Assembly (NCBI RefSeq): GCF_024158915.1
Contig: NZ_JAMZGF010000039.1
Coordinates: 1-49,420, forward strand
Direction: 5' to 3'
Length of the DNA stretch: 49,420 bases
Source of the DNA: Chryseobacterium sp. S0630
Lineage (GTDB): Bacteria > Bacteroidota > Bacteroidia > Flavobacteriales > Weeksellaceae
A program made the translations under genes and the position numbers. Under the pieces are notes generated by a model. The model searched no databases. It saw only the letters and a list, made by a program, of their open reading frames with translations, and was not told the origin of the DNA. Of the stretch, positions 25,150-33,062 are shown piece after piece. Numbering within the stretch: the stretch's first letter is position 1; each line of letters starts with the position of its first letter.

Positions 25150-26514
25150 TTGAAATTCGTTAAAATATTATTTTTAGTAGCGGGAATCAGCATTTTTGGC
25201 CAGGCCGGCGTTGATAATCAGTTGGCGGCTTATAACTTTCCGAAGATCAGATCCAGTATTACAATGCCTGTAACCATTCCCCTTTCGGAACTGAGCAATA
25301 TGATCAATGCTTCCGTGAAAGATCTTGTATATCAGGATGATTCTTATACAGACAATAACAATGATCAGTTTAAGGTAAAAGTTTGGAAGACCAGACCTAT
25401 CCGCCTTGTAGGAGGAACCAGCCAGAATCTGCTGATTGAAGTTCCTTTAAAAATATGGGCAGAAAAAGGAATTGGTACATTAGGAGTATATACCTATCAA
25501 AATACTACTTTCGAAACGGTAATGTCTTTCAATACCACCGTTACTTTTAAAAATAACTGGACCATTACTACGAATACCAGGCCCAATGGCTTCAGATGGG
25601 TAACAAAACCTGTTCTGGACTATGGAAGAATACAGATTCCTATTACTACCATTGTTGAAAAAAGTTTAAAGGAGCAACAGGAAAAATTCTGTAAAACTAT
25701 TGATCAGCAAATGGCTACACAGCTGAATTTCCAGCAATATGCCTTAATGGCCTGGAATACTTTCCTTCAGCCCTTCAATATTTCTGAAGAATATAATACA
25801 TGGCTGAAAGTAAGCCCTGTGGGAGTCAATATCACTCCTTTGAAATTTTATGGAAATCAGATCAATGCTACCCTTGGTGTAGATATTTTTTCTGAAACTT
25901 TTACAGGAAATAAACCTGCCGCTTCTTCACCAGTAACCAGTGTTGCCAATTTTAATACAACACCTACAGTTGCTGACAAATTTATTCTGCAGACGACAGC
26001 CAATATTCCTTTTACAGAAGCGAGTAATATGGCGAGAAAAACTTTCCTGAATAAGGAATTTGATATTCGCGACTCCAAAGTAAAAGTAACAGATATCAGA
26101 GTGTACGGTGTTGATGACAGAGTAGTTATTGAGGCTCAAACTGATGGTTATATCAAAGGAACTTCTATTATTTCAGGAATTCCGGTGTATGACGAAACAA
26201 AAAGAAAAATTGTTTTATCAGAAACCAAATTCAAACTGAAAACTACCAATATTCTTCAGAAAACAGCTTCTCTCCTGTTTCAGGGGAAAATCGTAAAAAT
26301 GATTGAAGAAGAATATGGTATCCCAACTCAGGAACTGGAAGAAACTTCAAGAAAAAGTATCGAAGAAGCTTTCAACAAAGAATATTATAAAGGATTAAAG
26401 ATGAATGGAAAAGTTTTCAATCTTAAACCTAGTAAAATTCTGCTCAGCAATACAGGTATTACAGCGGTTATTGATACAAACGCCTCCTTAAAGCTACTTG
26501 TGAACGGATTTTAA
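25150..26514 (+). CDS. DUF4403 family secreted protein
   Basis: A 454-residue protein of unknown function. Start TTG at 25150 is taken because it yields MKFVKILFLVAGISIFGQAG, a signal peptide; no ATG start would keep it. The core segments PVTIPLSELSNMINASVKDL and QDDSYTDNNNDQFKVKVWK, with two similar halves of alternating strands, recall the DUF4403 family found in Bacteroidetes and Proteobacteria, with an SMP-like or BPI-like fold that I can only suspect. Periplasmic or outer-membrane location is inferred. It lies 36 bases after folB. Confidence 0.7.
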   Translation: MKFVKILFLVAGISIFGQAGVDNQLAAYNFPKIRSSITMPVTIPLSELSNMINASVKDLVYQDDSYTDNNNDQFKVKVWKTRPIRLVGGTSQNLLIEVPLKIWAEKGIGTLGVYTYQNTTFETVMSFNTTVTFKNNWTITTNTRPNGFRWVTKPVLDYGRIQIPITTIVEKSLKEQQEKFCKTIDQQMATQLNFQQYALMAWNTFLQPFNISEEYNTWLKVSPVGVNITPLKFYGNQINATLGVDIFSETFTGNKPAASSPVTSVANFNTTPTVADKFILQTTANIPFTEASNMARKTFLNKEFDIRDSKVKVTDIRVYGVDDRVVIEAQTDGYIKGTSIISGIPVYDETKRKIVLSETKFKLKTTNILQKTASLLFQGKIVKMIEEEYGIPTQELEETSRKSIEEAFNKEYYKGLKMNGKVFNLKPSKILLSNTGITAVIDTNASLKLLVNGF

Positions 26515-26543
26515 AGACTAAATTAAAAAACTAATAACTGACT

Positions 26544-27041
26544 ATGAAAAGAATTCTAAATGTTGTTGAATACAATAAAGCCTCGTCATGGACAAGGCTT
26601 GCTAATAATTTACTCGATCTTATCGTAATATATGCTATTAATTATCTCCTCTCTATTATGTTTAATTTACTGTATGAAGTAACTTCAATTGAGTTTTTCT
26701 ACTTCTATAGTAATGGAAATATAATATGGCAGCTCTTTATTGGAAATTTCAATTATTGTGTGTATTACTTTTTGATGGAAAACTTTTTAGATGGAAGAAC
26801 CGTTGCAAAGTATATTACCGGAACCAAAGTAATCAGTACAGACGGTACAAAGCCAACTACCCAGCAAATTTTTTACAGAAGTCTTTCCAGAATTGTTCCT
26901 TTTGATGGGATATCATTTCTTGGTGTAAACGGATGGCATGACAGCTGGAGTGATACAAGGGTAATTAACATCAAAAATTATCAGGCTGAGATTCAAGCAA
27001 AAAGAGAAATTGAAGATCTTGGAAAGAAAGAAATTGCTTAA
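26544..27041 (+). CDS. RDD family membrane protein
   Basis: A 165-residue membrane protein. The start region KASSWTRLANNLLDLIVIYA carries the R-x-x-x-x-x-D motif of the RDD family in the first membrane helix; FLDGRTVAKYITGTKV and RSLSRIVPFDGIS are also typical. RDD proteins have at least three helices and have been linked in some bacteria to ion exchange; no role can be assigned here. The gene ends 58 bases before tRNA-Cys. Confidence 0.85.
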   Translation: MKRILNVVEYNKASSWTRLANNLLDLIVIYAINYLLSIMFNLLYEVTSIEFFYFYSNGNIIWQLFIGNFNYCVYYFLMENFLDGRTVAKYITGTKVISTDGTKPTTQQIFYRSLSRIVPFDGISFLGVNGWHDSWSDTRVINIKNYQAEIQAKREIEDLGKKEIA

Positions 27042-27046
27042 AAACT

Positions 27047-27076
27047 TTTGTTCATAAAGAAATTTTACTATATTTG
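27047..27076 (+). promoter_or_regulatory. Promoter of tRNA-Cys
   Basis: TTTG at 27047-27050 and a perfect TATATTTG at 27069-27076, 18 bases apart, end 23 bases before the tRNA. Confidence 0.75.
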
Positions 27077-27099
27077 CACACCTCAAAAATGGTAAAAAT

Positions 27100-27170
27100 G
27101 GTACTTTGGCCGAGCGGCTAGGCAGTGGTCTGCAACACCATCTACAGCGGTTCGAATCCGCTAGGTACCT
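27100..27170 (+). tRNA. tRNA-Cys (anticodon GCA)
   Basis: A cloverleaf folds fully: acceptor GGTACTT/AGGTACC (one G-T wobble), D arm GGCCGAGCGGC, anticodon stem GTGGT/ACCAT with loop CTGCAAC (anticodon GCA), T arm AGCGG-TTCGAAT-CCGCT. The discriminator base is T, as expected for tRNA-Cys. The CCA end is not encoded. It is 71 bases long, followed by a terminator. Confidence 0.96.
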
Positions 27171-27173
27171 CAA

Positions 27174-27205
27174 AAAAAACCTCTAAGTTATTTAGAGGTT
27201 TTTTT
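27174..27205 (+). terminator. Terminator of tRNA-Cys
   Basis: AAACCTCTAA pairs with TTTAGAGGTTT, followed by a run of T. It starts 4 bases after the tRNA. Confidence 0.85.
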
Positions 27206-27263
27206 GTTTTTATACTTTCAGCTTTTTTAATATTCCATTCTTTTTTATTATCAATATTTACGC

Positions 27264-27707
27264 ATGAAAAAATTACTATTCTTCTTCATCATTTCATTTT
27301 CTCTTGCTCTGTTGAATGGATATTTTTTTAATTATATAAATGATATCTATTTTCATTTCGATGTCAATCAAAGTAGGTACAACAATATTTCGAAAGAAGA
27401 ATTAAACTTCATCGCAATATTTATCGCTCCTTTTCTGGAGACTTTTCTATTTCAATATCTCCCTTACCTGGTTTTAAGCAAATGGATGAGAATCAATAAT
27501 AGAATACTCTGCATAATCATTATGAGCAGTATTTTTGCCTCTATGCATTATTATAATGGGCTGTATATTGCTATGACATTCTTCGGCGGTATTATTTTAA
27601 ATAATCTTTACATCTATTACAACAAACACGCCTACCAATACAGTTTTATTCTAACAGTACTTTTCCACGGGCTATTCAATCTTTATGGCTTTTTATTCAT
27701 AATGTAA
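27264..27707 (+). CDS. Small CPBP/CAAX protease-like membrane protein, degenerate
   Basis: A 147-residue protein with about four hydrophobic helices. The order of motifs resembles CPBP intramembrane proteases: FLETFLFQ at residues 58-64 in place of EExxxR, FASMH with His95 (FxxxH), and HGLFN with His135. The first motif keeps a single Glu and lacks the Arg, and the protein is shorter than most family members, so catalysis is doubtful. AT-rich, single gene. Confidence 0.65.
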   Translation: MKKLLFFFIISFSLALLNGYFFNYINDIYFHFDVNQSRYNNISKEELNFIAIFIAPFLETFLFQYLPYLVLSKWMRINNRILCIIIMSSIFASMHYYNGLYIAMTFFGGIILNNLYIYYNKHAYQYSFILTVLFHGLFNLYGFLFIM

Positions 27708-27719
27708 TATACTATTCAT

Positions 27720-27752
27720 AAAAAAAAGCTCTTCCAGATCAAAGAAGAGCTT
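27720..27752. repeat. Hairpin with A-run, element 1
   Basis: An A-run followed by AAGCTCTTC / GAAGAGCTT. On the minus strand it reads as hairpin plus T-run. On the plus strand an A-rich spacer and ATGATG (27773-27778) follow. It may simply terminate minus-strand transcription, but no minus-strand gene lies here. Confidence 0.55.
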
Positions 27753-27850
27753 GATAAATAATGTAAAAAGTAATGATGGATAGAAAATTATCTCGTTCAA
27801 AAATAGAAGTTTGATCCAACACACTTTTATGAGTAGCGTCATATCAGGAT

Positions 27851-27952
27851 AAAAAAAATCCCCGGAAATTCCGAGGATAAAAACTAATAACCATGAAAAC
27901 TCAAATTAAACATGAGTTACATTTCTATATTGAAAAATCGTGCCAAGAATAA
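27851..27952 (+). repeat. Hairpin plus mini-ORF, element 2
   Basis: Eight A, then TCCCCGG AAATT CCGAGGA (one mismatch), then a 15-base A-rich spacer and ATG at 27893. The mini-ORF MKTQIKHELHFYIEKSCQE ends at 27952. Its YIEKSCQ resembles YLEKSKQ in the mini-ORF of element 5. Whether it is translated is unknown. Confidence 0.45.
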
Positions 27953-28305
27953 CGATTTTGAGAAAAAAAGTCATTTTCTTGTTGTGGCACCATTTTCACC
28001 AATTCAACATTTAAAACAGATTTTACTGATACCTTAAAAACCTCTTCATAATTACCTTTAATAGTTTCAGATAAATCCAATGCTCGGGCAAAAGTATTAA
28101 AAAAAAAATAATTTACATTTTAATAAAATAAAATTTACATTCAGGACATAAAAAAATTTAAAAGAGCTGATCTGCCATAAAAAGTATTTTCAATAACAAA
28201 TTGGCACACTCGCTACATCCGTCAGAAAAATATTAATCATGACACAAAAAAGTTATGAAAAATTCCATGAAGATCAACATAAAATATCATATAAATCCTT
28301 TATAT

Positions 28306-28399
28306 AAAAAGCCCCCAGAAATGGAGGCCTCAAAAAACACAAATGATGAAAAAAAATTTTATATCAGAGATAAAAATTATTTTATCTATTAATTCTTAG
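28306..28399 (+). repeat. Hairpin plus mini-ORF, element 3
   Basis: GCCCCC / GGAGGC (one mismatch) after an A-run, followed by AAAAAACACAAATGATG at 28332-28348 and a 18-codon frame MMKKNFISEIKIILSINS. The segment 28323-28354 is repeated nearly exactly at 29660-29690, on the other side of the glycosyltransferase gene. Confidence 0.5.
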
Positions 28400-28564
28400 C
28401 CAAAGATATACCAGTCTTTTTTTTTATTTTATGAGTATAATCATAAAATTATTATTTCTTTTAAATACCGAATTCTCAGGCCATCTACTTTATTTCTCAA
28501 AAAAAGACAATAATCAAAATCTATATGATTATATTTCTTAGTGTTGGTGAAATATCTTATTCTT

Positions 28565-28594
28565 AAAAAAGCACAACACACTTCACAGTGTGCT
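28565..28594. repeat. Hairpin with A-run, element 4
   Basis: An A-run followed by AGCACA / TGTGCT with further inner pairing (CACAC/GTGTG). On the minus strand it is a good intrinsic terminator; the only minus-strand sequence it could end is non-coding. Confidence 0.5.
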
Positions 28595-28688
28595 AAATAT
28601 AAGAAAAAAATACTAGATATATAATGATTGAGATTATATTTTCAGTATATATTATTTTATAATTTTACACTATTAATTCAAAAAGACC

Positions 28689-29522
28689 GTGACAAATTTT
28701 TCTATACTTATAGCAAACTATAATAATGGAAAGTATTTCAAGGAGTGCTATCATTCATTAATCAATCAAACCTATGAAAACTGGGAGGTAATTATTATTG
28801 ATGATGCCTCTACAGACGATTCGGTTGAGATTATAGAGTCTCTGATCAAAAATGACTCCCGTTTTAAGCTTTATCATAATGCCCTTAATGAAGGCTGTGG
28901 ATCTACGAAAGCCAAATGCATGAAATATGCTCAGGGAGATTTATGTGCATATCTTGACCCTGATGATGCTCTTCATCCTGAGGCACTGGAAAAAGTAGCG
29001 CTGGAATTTGTGAACAGAGATGATCTTGCTGCCATATATTCTCAAATGATACTTTGCAACGAGAACCTTGTTCCGGAAAAAATTTATACGGGTACTAAAC
29101 AAATTTATAACAATCGTTATTTCTTCAACTACCCTATTCAGTTTGCCCACTTTTTCACCTTTAAAAGAGAGGTTTATTTAAGAACGACAGGAATTAATCC
29201 CAATCTGAAAAATGCGGTAGACCAGGATCTTTATCTGAAAATACTGGAACAGGGAGAAGTAAAATACCTCAAAGAACCTTTGTATCTCTACAGACTGCAT
29301 TCCAATGGAATTTCTCAGGATAAAGCAAAACAAAGTGCAAAAGAATCTTTTGCAAGAATAATCCATGAAACGATGCAAAGACGAGGAATAAAAACCATTA
29401 ACCACAAAATCGTTCCTGAGGTTTTCACCAGTTCAAATGAAATTTTTAATCTTCTGAATTACCAGACCAACAGAATGCATCGCATCATTAGCAAAATAAA
29501 AGTTACCTTAGATAATATATAA
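28689..29522 (+). CDS. Family 2 glycosyltransferase
   Basis: A 277-residue GT-A fold enzyme transferring a sugar from a nucleotide donor. The start codon is GTG, giving MTNFSILIANYNNGKYFKEC, the usual GT2 N-terminus; EVIIIDDASTDDS follows, the DxD-type metal site is in AYLDPDDAL near residue 88, and the base-type motif is NAVDQDLYLKIL. There is no membrane segment. The acceptor is unknown; no other polysaccharide gene is adjacent, and the gene is flanked by copies of a short repeat (elements 3 and 5). A hairpin terminator follows. Confidence 0.9.
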   Translation: MTNFSILIANYNNGKYFKECYHSLINQTYENWEVIIIDDASTDDSVEIIESLIKNDSRFKLYHNALNEGCGSTKAKCMKYAQGDLCAYLDPDDALHPEALEKVALEFVNRDDLAAIYSQMILCNENLVPEKIYTGTKQIYNNRYFFNYPIQFAHFFTFKREVYLRTTGINPNLKNAVDQDLYLKILEQGEVKYLKEPLYLYRLHSNGISQDKAKQSAKESFARIIHETMQRRGIKTINHKIVPEVFTSSNEIFNLLNYQTNRMHRIISKIKVTLDNI

Positions 29523-29524
29523 AT

Positions 29525-29553
29525 AAAAGGCTGTTCTATTTGAGCAGCCTTTT
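29525..29553 (+). terminator. Terminator of the glycosyltransferase gene
   Basis: AAAAGGCTG and CAGCCTTTT pair (inner TTC/GAG extends it), starting 3 bases after the stop codon, with T-rich sequence following. Confidence 0.75.
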
Positions 29554-29644
29554 ATTATAAAATATGGAATGAAAATGTTTGTAATAAAAGTATCAGTTTT
29601 TGAACAATTATTATATGCGTAAAATCATAAAAAGCATTCAAAAG

Positions 29645-29762
29645 AAAAGGCCTCCTGACGGAGGCCTAAAAAACACAAATGATGAAAAAAATCTATTTAG
29701 AAAAATCCAAACAGAATATTGTAGAATCATTCAGCATGACTAATATATTTTACATTTTCTAA
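29645..29762 (+). repeat. Hairpin plus mini-ORF, element 5
   Basis: A perfect 7-bp stem GGCCTCC-TGAC-GGAGGCC preceded by AAAA, then AAAAAACACAAATGATG at 29668-29684 and a 27-codon frame starting MMKKIYLEKSKQNIVESFS, stop at 29760-29762. It is a close copy of element 3. The 451-base gap 29523-29973 contains otherwise only the glycosyltransferase terminator and AT-rich sequence. Confidence 0.5.
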
Positions 29763-29973
29763 ACAGAAAATGTAACCCAATATCACAACAGAAGAATGAA
29801 TACTTTCTATAAGAATCAAGCTGCCTCGCTGAAGACTATCAAAAATAATTTGCATTACAAAATGCTTTATAGGTTATATTTAATCTAAAAACCATATATA
29901 ATTATTGAATGATGGAAACATCTTCATCTCTGGAATGGGTAAATTTAGCTAAATATTTGTTTGCTCACAAGGC

Positions 29974-30414
29974 TTATTCTTCCCAAATAATCGGAATATA
30001 TACGGTGATATATCCATCAGAATCTACCTGTGCATCAGAAACTGTTGCAACTACTGTTCCATAGCCAACCCATCCTCCCTGTCCCTGCATTGCAGAAAAA
30101 ATATAGGTTCCTGCAGGAAGCGCATCATAATATTGTGGAACAGATTGAAATCCACCACCATAATAAGTATCATACACTTCTCCAGTCGTCATATTTTCAG
30201 CAAGGAAACTTCCTACATCATAATTTCCTGAAAGAATTTTTGTTCCGTTTTTTGAAAGAAGACCATAACGAATCTTATAGGTCTGAGTTTCGGGTGTTTT
30301 GTCAGCTATTTCTGAACTGACTTTATGTGGTTCTGCTATTTCCCTGGAGGAAAAAGAGGTAGCAACAGTCAGCAATCCTATCAATGCTGATACTGTAAAA
30401 ATTGATTTTTTCAT
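29974..30414 (-). CDS. Secreted protein of unknown function
   Basis: Not recognised. A 146-residue protein from ATG 30414, chosen because MKKSIFTVSALIGLLTVATSF is a signal peptide; the open frame extends eight codons further upstream. The mature part is rich in Gly, Tyr and Ser, with YDTYYGGGFQSVPQYYDAL and AGTYIFSAMQGQGGWVGYGT, looking like a single beta-sandwich. There is no T9SS sorting domain and no lipobox. It is transcribed alone. Confidence 0.6.
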   Translation of the reverse strand: MKKSIFTVSALIGLLTVATSFSSREIAEPHKVSSEIADKTPETQTYKIRYGLLSKNGTKILSGNYDVGSFLAENMTTGEVYDTYYGGGFQSVPQYYDALPAGTYIFSAMQGQGGWVGYGTVVATVSDAQVDSDGYITVYIPIIWEE

Positions 30415-30768
30415 ATTAAAAAGTAATTTGGTATTCAAAAATACTCAACTTATATGAATTTAATAAAAACTATCAATGAAATAAAATTTACAAATACTTT
30501 TAAAAACAAACAGAGAACAGGGAATATTCAGCTAACATTTAATTCAATTTATTTTATTTTCACCTATGAAAGCATATCATTAAAAAAAGCTGCCTTTATT
30601 CTTAAACCTTCGGAATGTACCATCAACAGTATAAAACTGATCATCTTTTAAAATTAACTCTCTTTTTAATTATCACTTTTAACACTTATTAACTAAAATT
30701 TGGCTTCATAATTGAAAATAGAATTAAAATCAAAGTCATTTTGGCTTTATCGTATTAAAATTTGAATT
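30415..30768. other. Intergenic AT-rich region
   Basis: About 350 bases between a minus-strand and a plus-strand gene. It should hold both promoters. An open frame of 65 codons (30454-30651) is present but has no recognisable family, no convincing start context and is simply AT-rich, so I do not call it a gene. No repeat is visible. Confidence 0.4.
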
Positions 30769-31320
30769 ATGAGAAAGATAGTATTAGCAGGTTTTTTATC
30801 CGTCTTTTTAATGACGGCCTGCAAGAAAGATGACAGCGTTGCTGAAAAATCATTGGAAGCACAGAAACTTGAATTTCAGGCCAGACAACTTGAAATAGAA
30901 AAACAAAAGCTGGCTATTGAAAAGGAAAAAATGGTATATGAAGCTCAAAAAAAAGCAGATAGTGTATCAGAAAGCAAAAAAGCGAGAGCTGCTGCTGAAA
31001 ATAATTCAAAACCACAGGTGATCAGAGAAACACGAACAGTATATAGAGACCGAAATTCAAATTCTGGCTCAGGAAGTAGCAACGGAAGTTATGCCAATAA
31101 CGGAAGTGGGACTTCACAGGGAACTACTCAGAAAAAAGGATGGAGTAAAGCTGCCAAAGGAACCGTCATTGGTACTGTAGGTGGAGCTGCTGCCGGAGCA
31201 CTAATCGCTAAGAAAAACAGAGGATTAGGTGCTGTAATTGGTGGTGTTGTAGGTGGTGCAACCGGATATACCATTGGTAGATCACAGGATAGAAAAGACG
31301 GAAGGGTACAACCCCGTTAA
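30769..31320 (+). CDS. Glycine-zipper lipoprotein with coiled coil
   Basis: A 183-residue envelope lipoprotein. The signal ends at lipobox LMTAC (Cys18). A charged helical stretch (about 25-80, EAQKLEFQARQLEIEKQKLA) should form a coiled coil, then a Ser/Gly/Asn linker, then a glycine-zipper segment GTVIGTVGGAAAGALIAKKN and GAVIGGVVGGATGYTIGRSQ, which may insert in or lie on a membrane, and a basic tail. Similar glycine-zipper lipoproteins are common in Bacteroidetes and often stress-related; the role here is unknown. A strong terminator follows. Confidence 0.75.
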   Translation: MRKIVLAGFLSVFLMTACKKDDSVAEKSLEAQKLEFQARQLEIEKQKLAIEKEKMVYEAQKKADSVSESKKARAAAENNSKPQVIRETRTVYRDRNSNSGSGSSNGSYANNGSGTSQGTTQKKGWSKAAKGTVIGTVGGAAAGALIAKKNRGLGAVIGGVVGGATGYTIGRSQDRKDGRVQPR

Positions 31321-31344
31321 TAAATATTTTTAATGATAAAATAT

Positions 31345-31377
31345 AAAGATTGCTTACTTTTAAGCAATCTTTTTTTT
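31345..31377 (+). terminator. Terminator after the glycine-zipper lipoprotein gene
   Basis: A perfect 12-bp stem, AAAGATTGCTTA / TAAGCAATCTTT, loop CTTT, followed directly by a T-run ending at 31377, just before ATG 31378. Confidence 0.88.
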
Positions 31378-33012
31378 ATGATATTGATTCTGTTTTCTTC
31401 CATTTTCATCATACCTGTCCTGATGGGCTGGGGAAAGATCATGGAAAATATGTGGGGAATTTTATTTCAGGGAATCTCTGGAAAAATTTTATCCGGAATC
31501 CTTGGAATAAGCCTGATATGGACAATTATTTCTTTTTTCATTCCCTTAAATATCAATGTGGAAGCACCTTCAATACTATTGGGATTATTTTCTTTCTTTA
31601 AAAATAAACTTTACCAGGAATTCCATCAATTTTCAAAGAAGGATTTTATAGTATTAAGTGTAAGTTCTCTGACTGTTATATTCGCCGGTTCTTTCTATCC
31701 TTATATATTGGATCATTTCGGGTATTATATTCCTACATTGAAATGGCTTACAGAATATGGACTTATAAAAGGCATCTCGAATGTAGACCTCACCTTAGGA
31801 CAAATGTCTGTCTGGCATATTTTTCAGGCAGGGTTTTCCAATTTCTCAGACCCATTTTTAAGAATCAATTCTATACTGCTTATCATCTACGGCATGTATA
31901 GTATTGAAAGAAAAAACTGGATCCATCTTTGTTTTCTGCCGATATTACTACTGTTTTCCCAGTCTCCAAGCCCGGACCTTCCTGTTATTATCTTTTCATT
32001 GATTATTTTAAATGAAGTTATAGCCGGAAACAGAAATACCACGCTCCTATTTGCGTATTCAGTTTTTGTCTTTACGATAAAACCTACGATGATATGGCTG
32101 CCCATACTGGTTTTCTTAAGTTCTGTTTTTATTTTCAGAAGTCACTTTAAACAACTTCTTTTAGGGAGTTCAATACTATTTTTATTCTTCGTTAAAAATA
32201 TCTGGACATTCGGATATCCGGTTTTTCCGATAGCAATAGGTGATATAGGAGTATCCTGGAAGCCTGATCCGGAGATTTTAAAAATTTCTTCACAATTTGC
32301 CATCATGAAAACCTATGATATGCAGTATACCTATGAGGAAATTCAAAAATTCTCGACTGCAGATTATATCAAAAACTGGTTTTCTCTGGAAGGGATCAAA
32401 TCCAAAATTAATATTCTCTTTGTTCTGAGCTTAATTATTTTCATAGTATTCGCCTGGATAAAAAAGAAAAAACTTATCACTCTGATCTGCATTTCATTGT
32501 TGATAAAAAGTATAGTAGTTCTTGCATTTTCAGCCCAGTACAGGTTTTTTACGGATGTCTTTTTCGTGGTATTCTTTATTTTATTTTATGAATATTTTGA
32601 TCAGAAGAAATCCATTATTGTCTTTTCAGCACTCAGCTTATTTTTTATTTCAATATTATCTTTTCCGGGAATTATTCAAAAATATATTCCAAGTTTCCGG
32701 GTGGGAAGTTTTATGACCGGATTTGAAAAAGAGCAGATATACAAGCCTTCAACCTATGAATATCAGCAGTATAACTCATTTAAGGTAGGAAATTTAAAGT
32801 TTAATGTTTCTCACCATTATCCCTATAGTTTTGATACTCCACTTCCGGCAATTACTCCGGCTTATCTTTTTGATGATGTGAAGGCAGGTATTTTTCCACA
32901 GCTTTCGGACAAAAATGACATCAAAAAAGGGTTTATCCCGAAAAAAATGACCTCAGAAGAAAAAGAGGAAGCCCAAAAGGTTATCAATAATATCAAAAAC
33001 ACTGATAAATAG
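31378..33012 (+). CDS. Multispanning membrane protein (LIC_10190-like, possible GT-C type)
   Basis: A 544-residue protein with roughly 11-12 membrane helices. The frame is open from ATG 31333, but its first 15 codons coincide with the terminator hairpin and T-run of the preceding gene, so I take ATG 31378 (MILILFSSIFII). The periplasmic-looking loop DHFGYYIPTLKWLTEYGLIKGISNVD near residues 115-140 resembles membrane proteins of the LIC_10190 family, which have the general layout of GT-C glycosyltransferases; that would suggest a lipid-linked sugar donor, but no activity is shown. The C-terminal 90 residues appear to be non-membrane. It lies directly upstream of aroC. Confidence 0.65.
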   Translation: MILILFSSIFIIPVLMGWGKIMENMWGILFQGISGKILSGILGISLIWTIISFFIPLNINVEAPSILLGLFSFFKNKLYQEFHQFSKKDFIVLSVSSLTVIFAGSFYPYILDHFGYYIPTLKWLTEYGLIKGISNVDLTLGQMSVWHIFQAGFSNFSDPFLRINSILLIIYGMYSIERKNWIHLCFLPILLLFSQSPSPDLPVIIFSLIILNEVIAGNRNTTLLFAYSVFVFTIKPTMIWLPILVFLSSVFIFRSHFKQLLLGSSILFLFFVKNIWTFGYPVFPIAIGDIGVSWKPDPEILKISSQFAIMKTYDMQYTYEEIQKFSTADYIKNWFSLEGIKSKINILFVLSLIIFIVFAWIKKKKLITLICISLLIKSIVVLAFSAQYRFFTDVFFVVFFILFYEYFDQKKSIIVFSALSLFFISILSFPGIIQKYIPSFRVGSFMTGFEKEQIYKPSTYEYQQYNSFKVGNLKFNVSHHYPYSFDTPLPAITPAYLFDDVKAGIFPQLSDKNDIKKGFIPKKMTSEEKEEAQKVINNIKNTDK

Positions 33013-33062
33013 AACAAATCCAGAAACTTTATTATCTGAAGAAAAAAAGGTAATTTTGTATC

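Larger units (their letters stand above)
27708..28688. other. 981-bp AT-rich gap with hairpins and mini-ORFs
   Basis: There is no convincing conventional gene. It holds four GC-richer hairpins each preceded by an A-run (27720, 27851, 28306, 28565), and mini-ORFs at 27893-27952 and 28343-28399 after two of them. The rest is very AT-rich sequence without readable structure. Confidence 0.6.

Noticed and set aside
27720..28600. A CRISPR-like array from the evenly scattered hairpins
   Set aside because: The hairpins differ in sequence and spacing, and there is no repeat-spacer pattern and no cas gene.
30454..30651. Open frame of 65 codons in the gap before the glycine-zipper lipoprotein gene
   Set aside because: No recognisable family, AT-driven Lys/Ile/Phe/Asn composition, and no clear promoter or start context. 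I see no support beyond being open.
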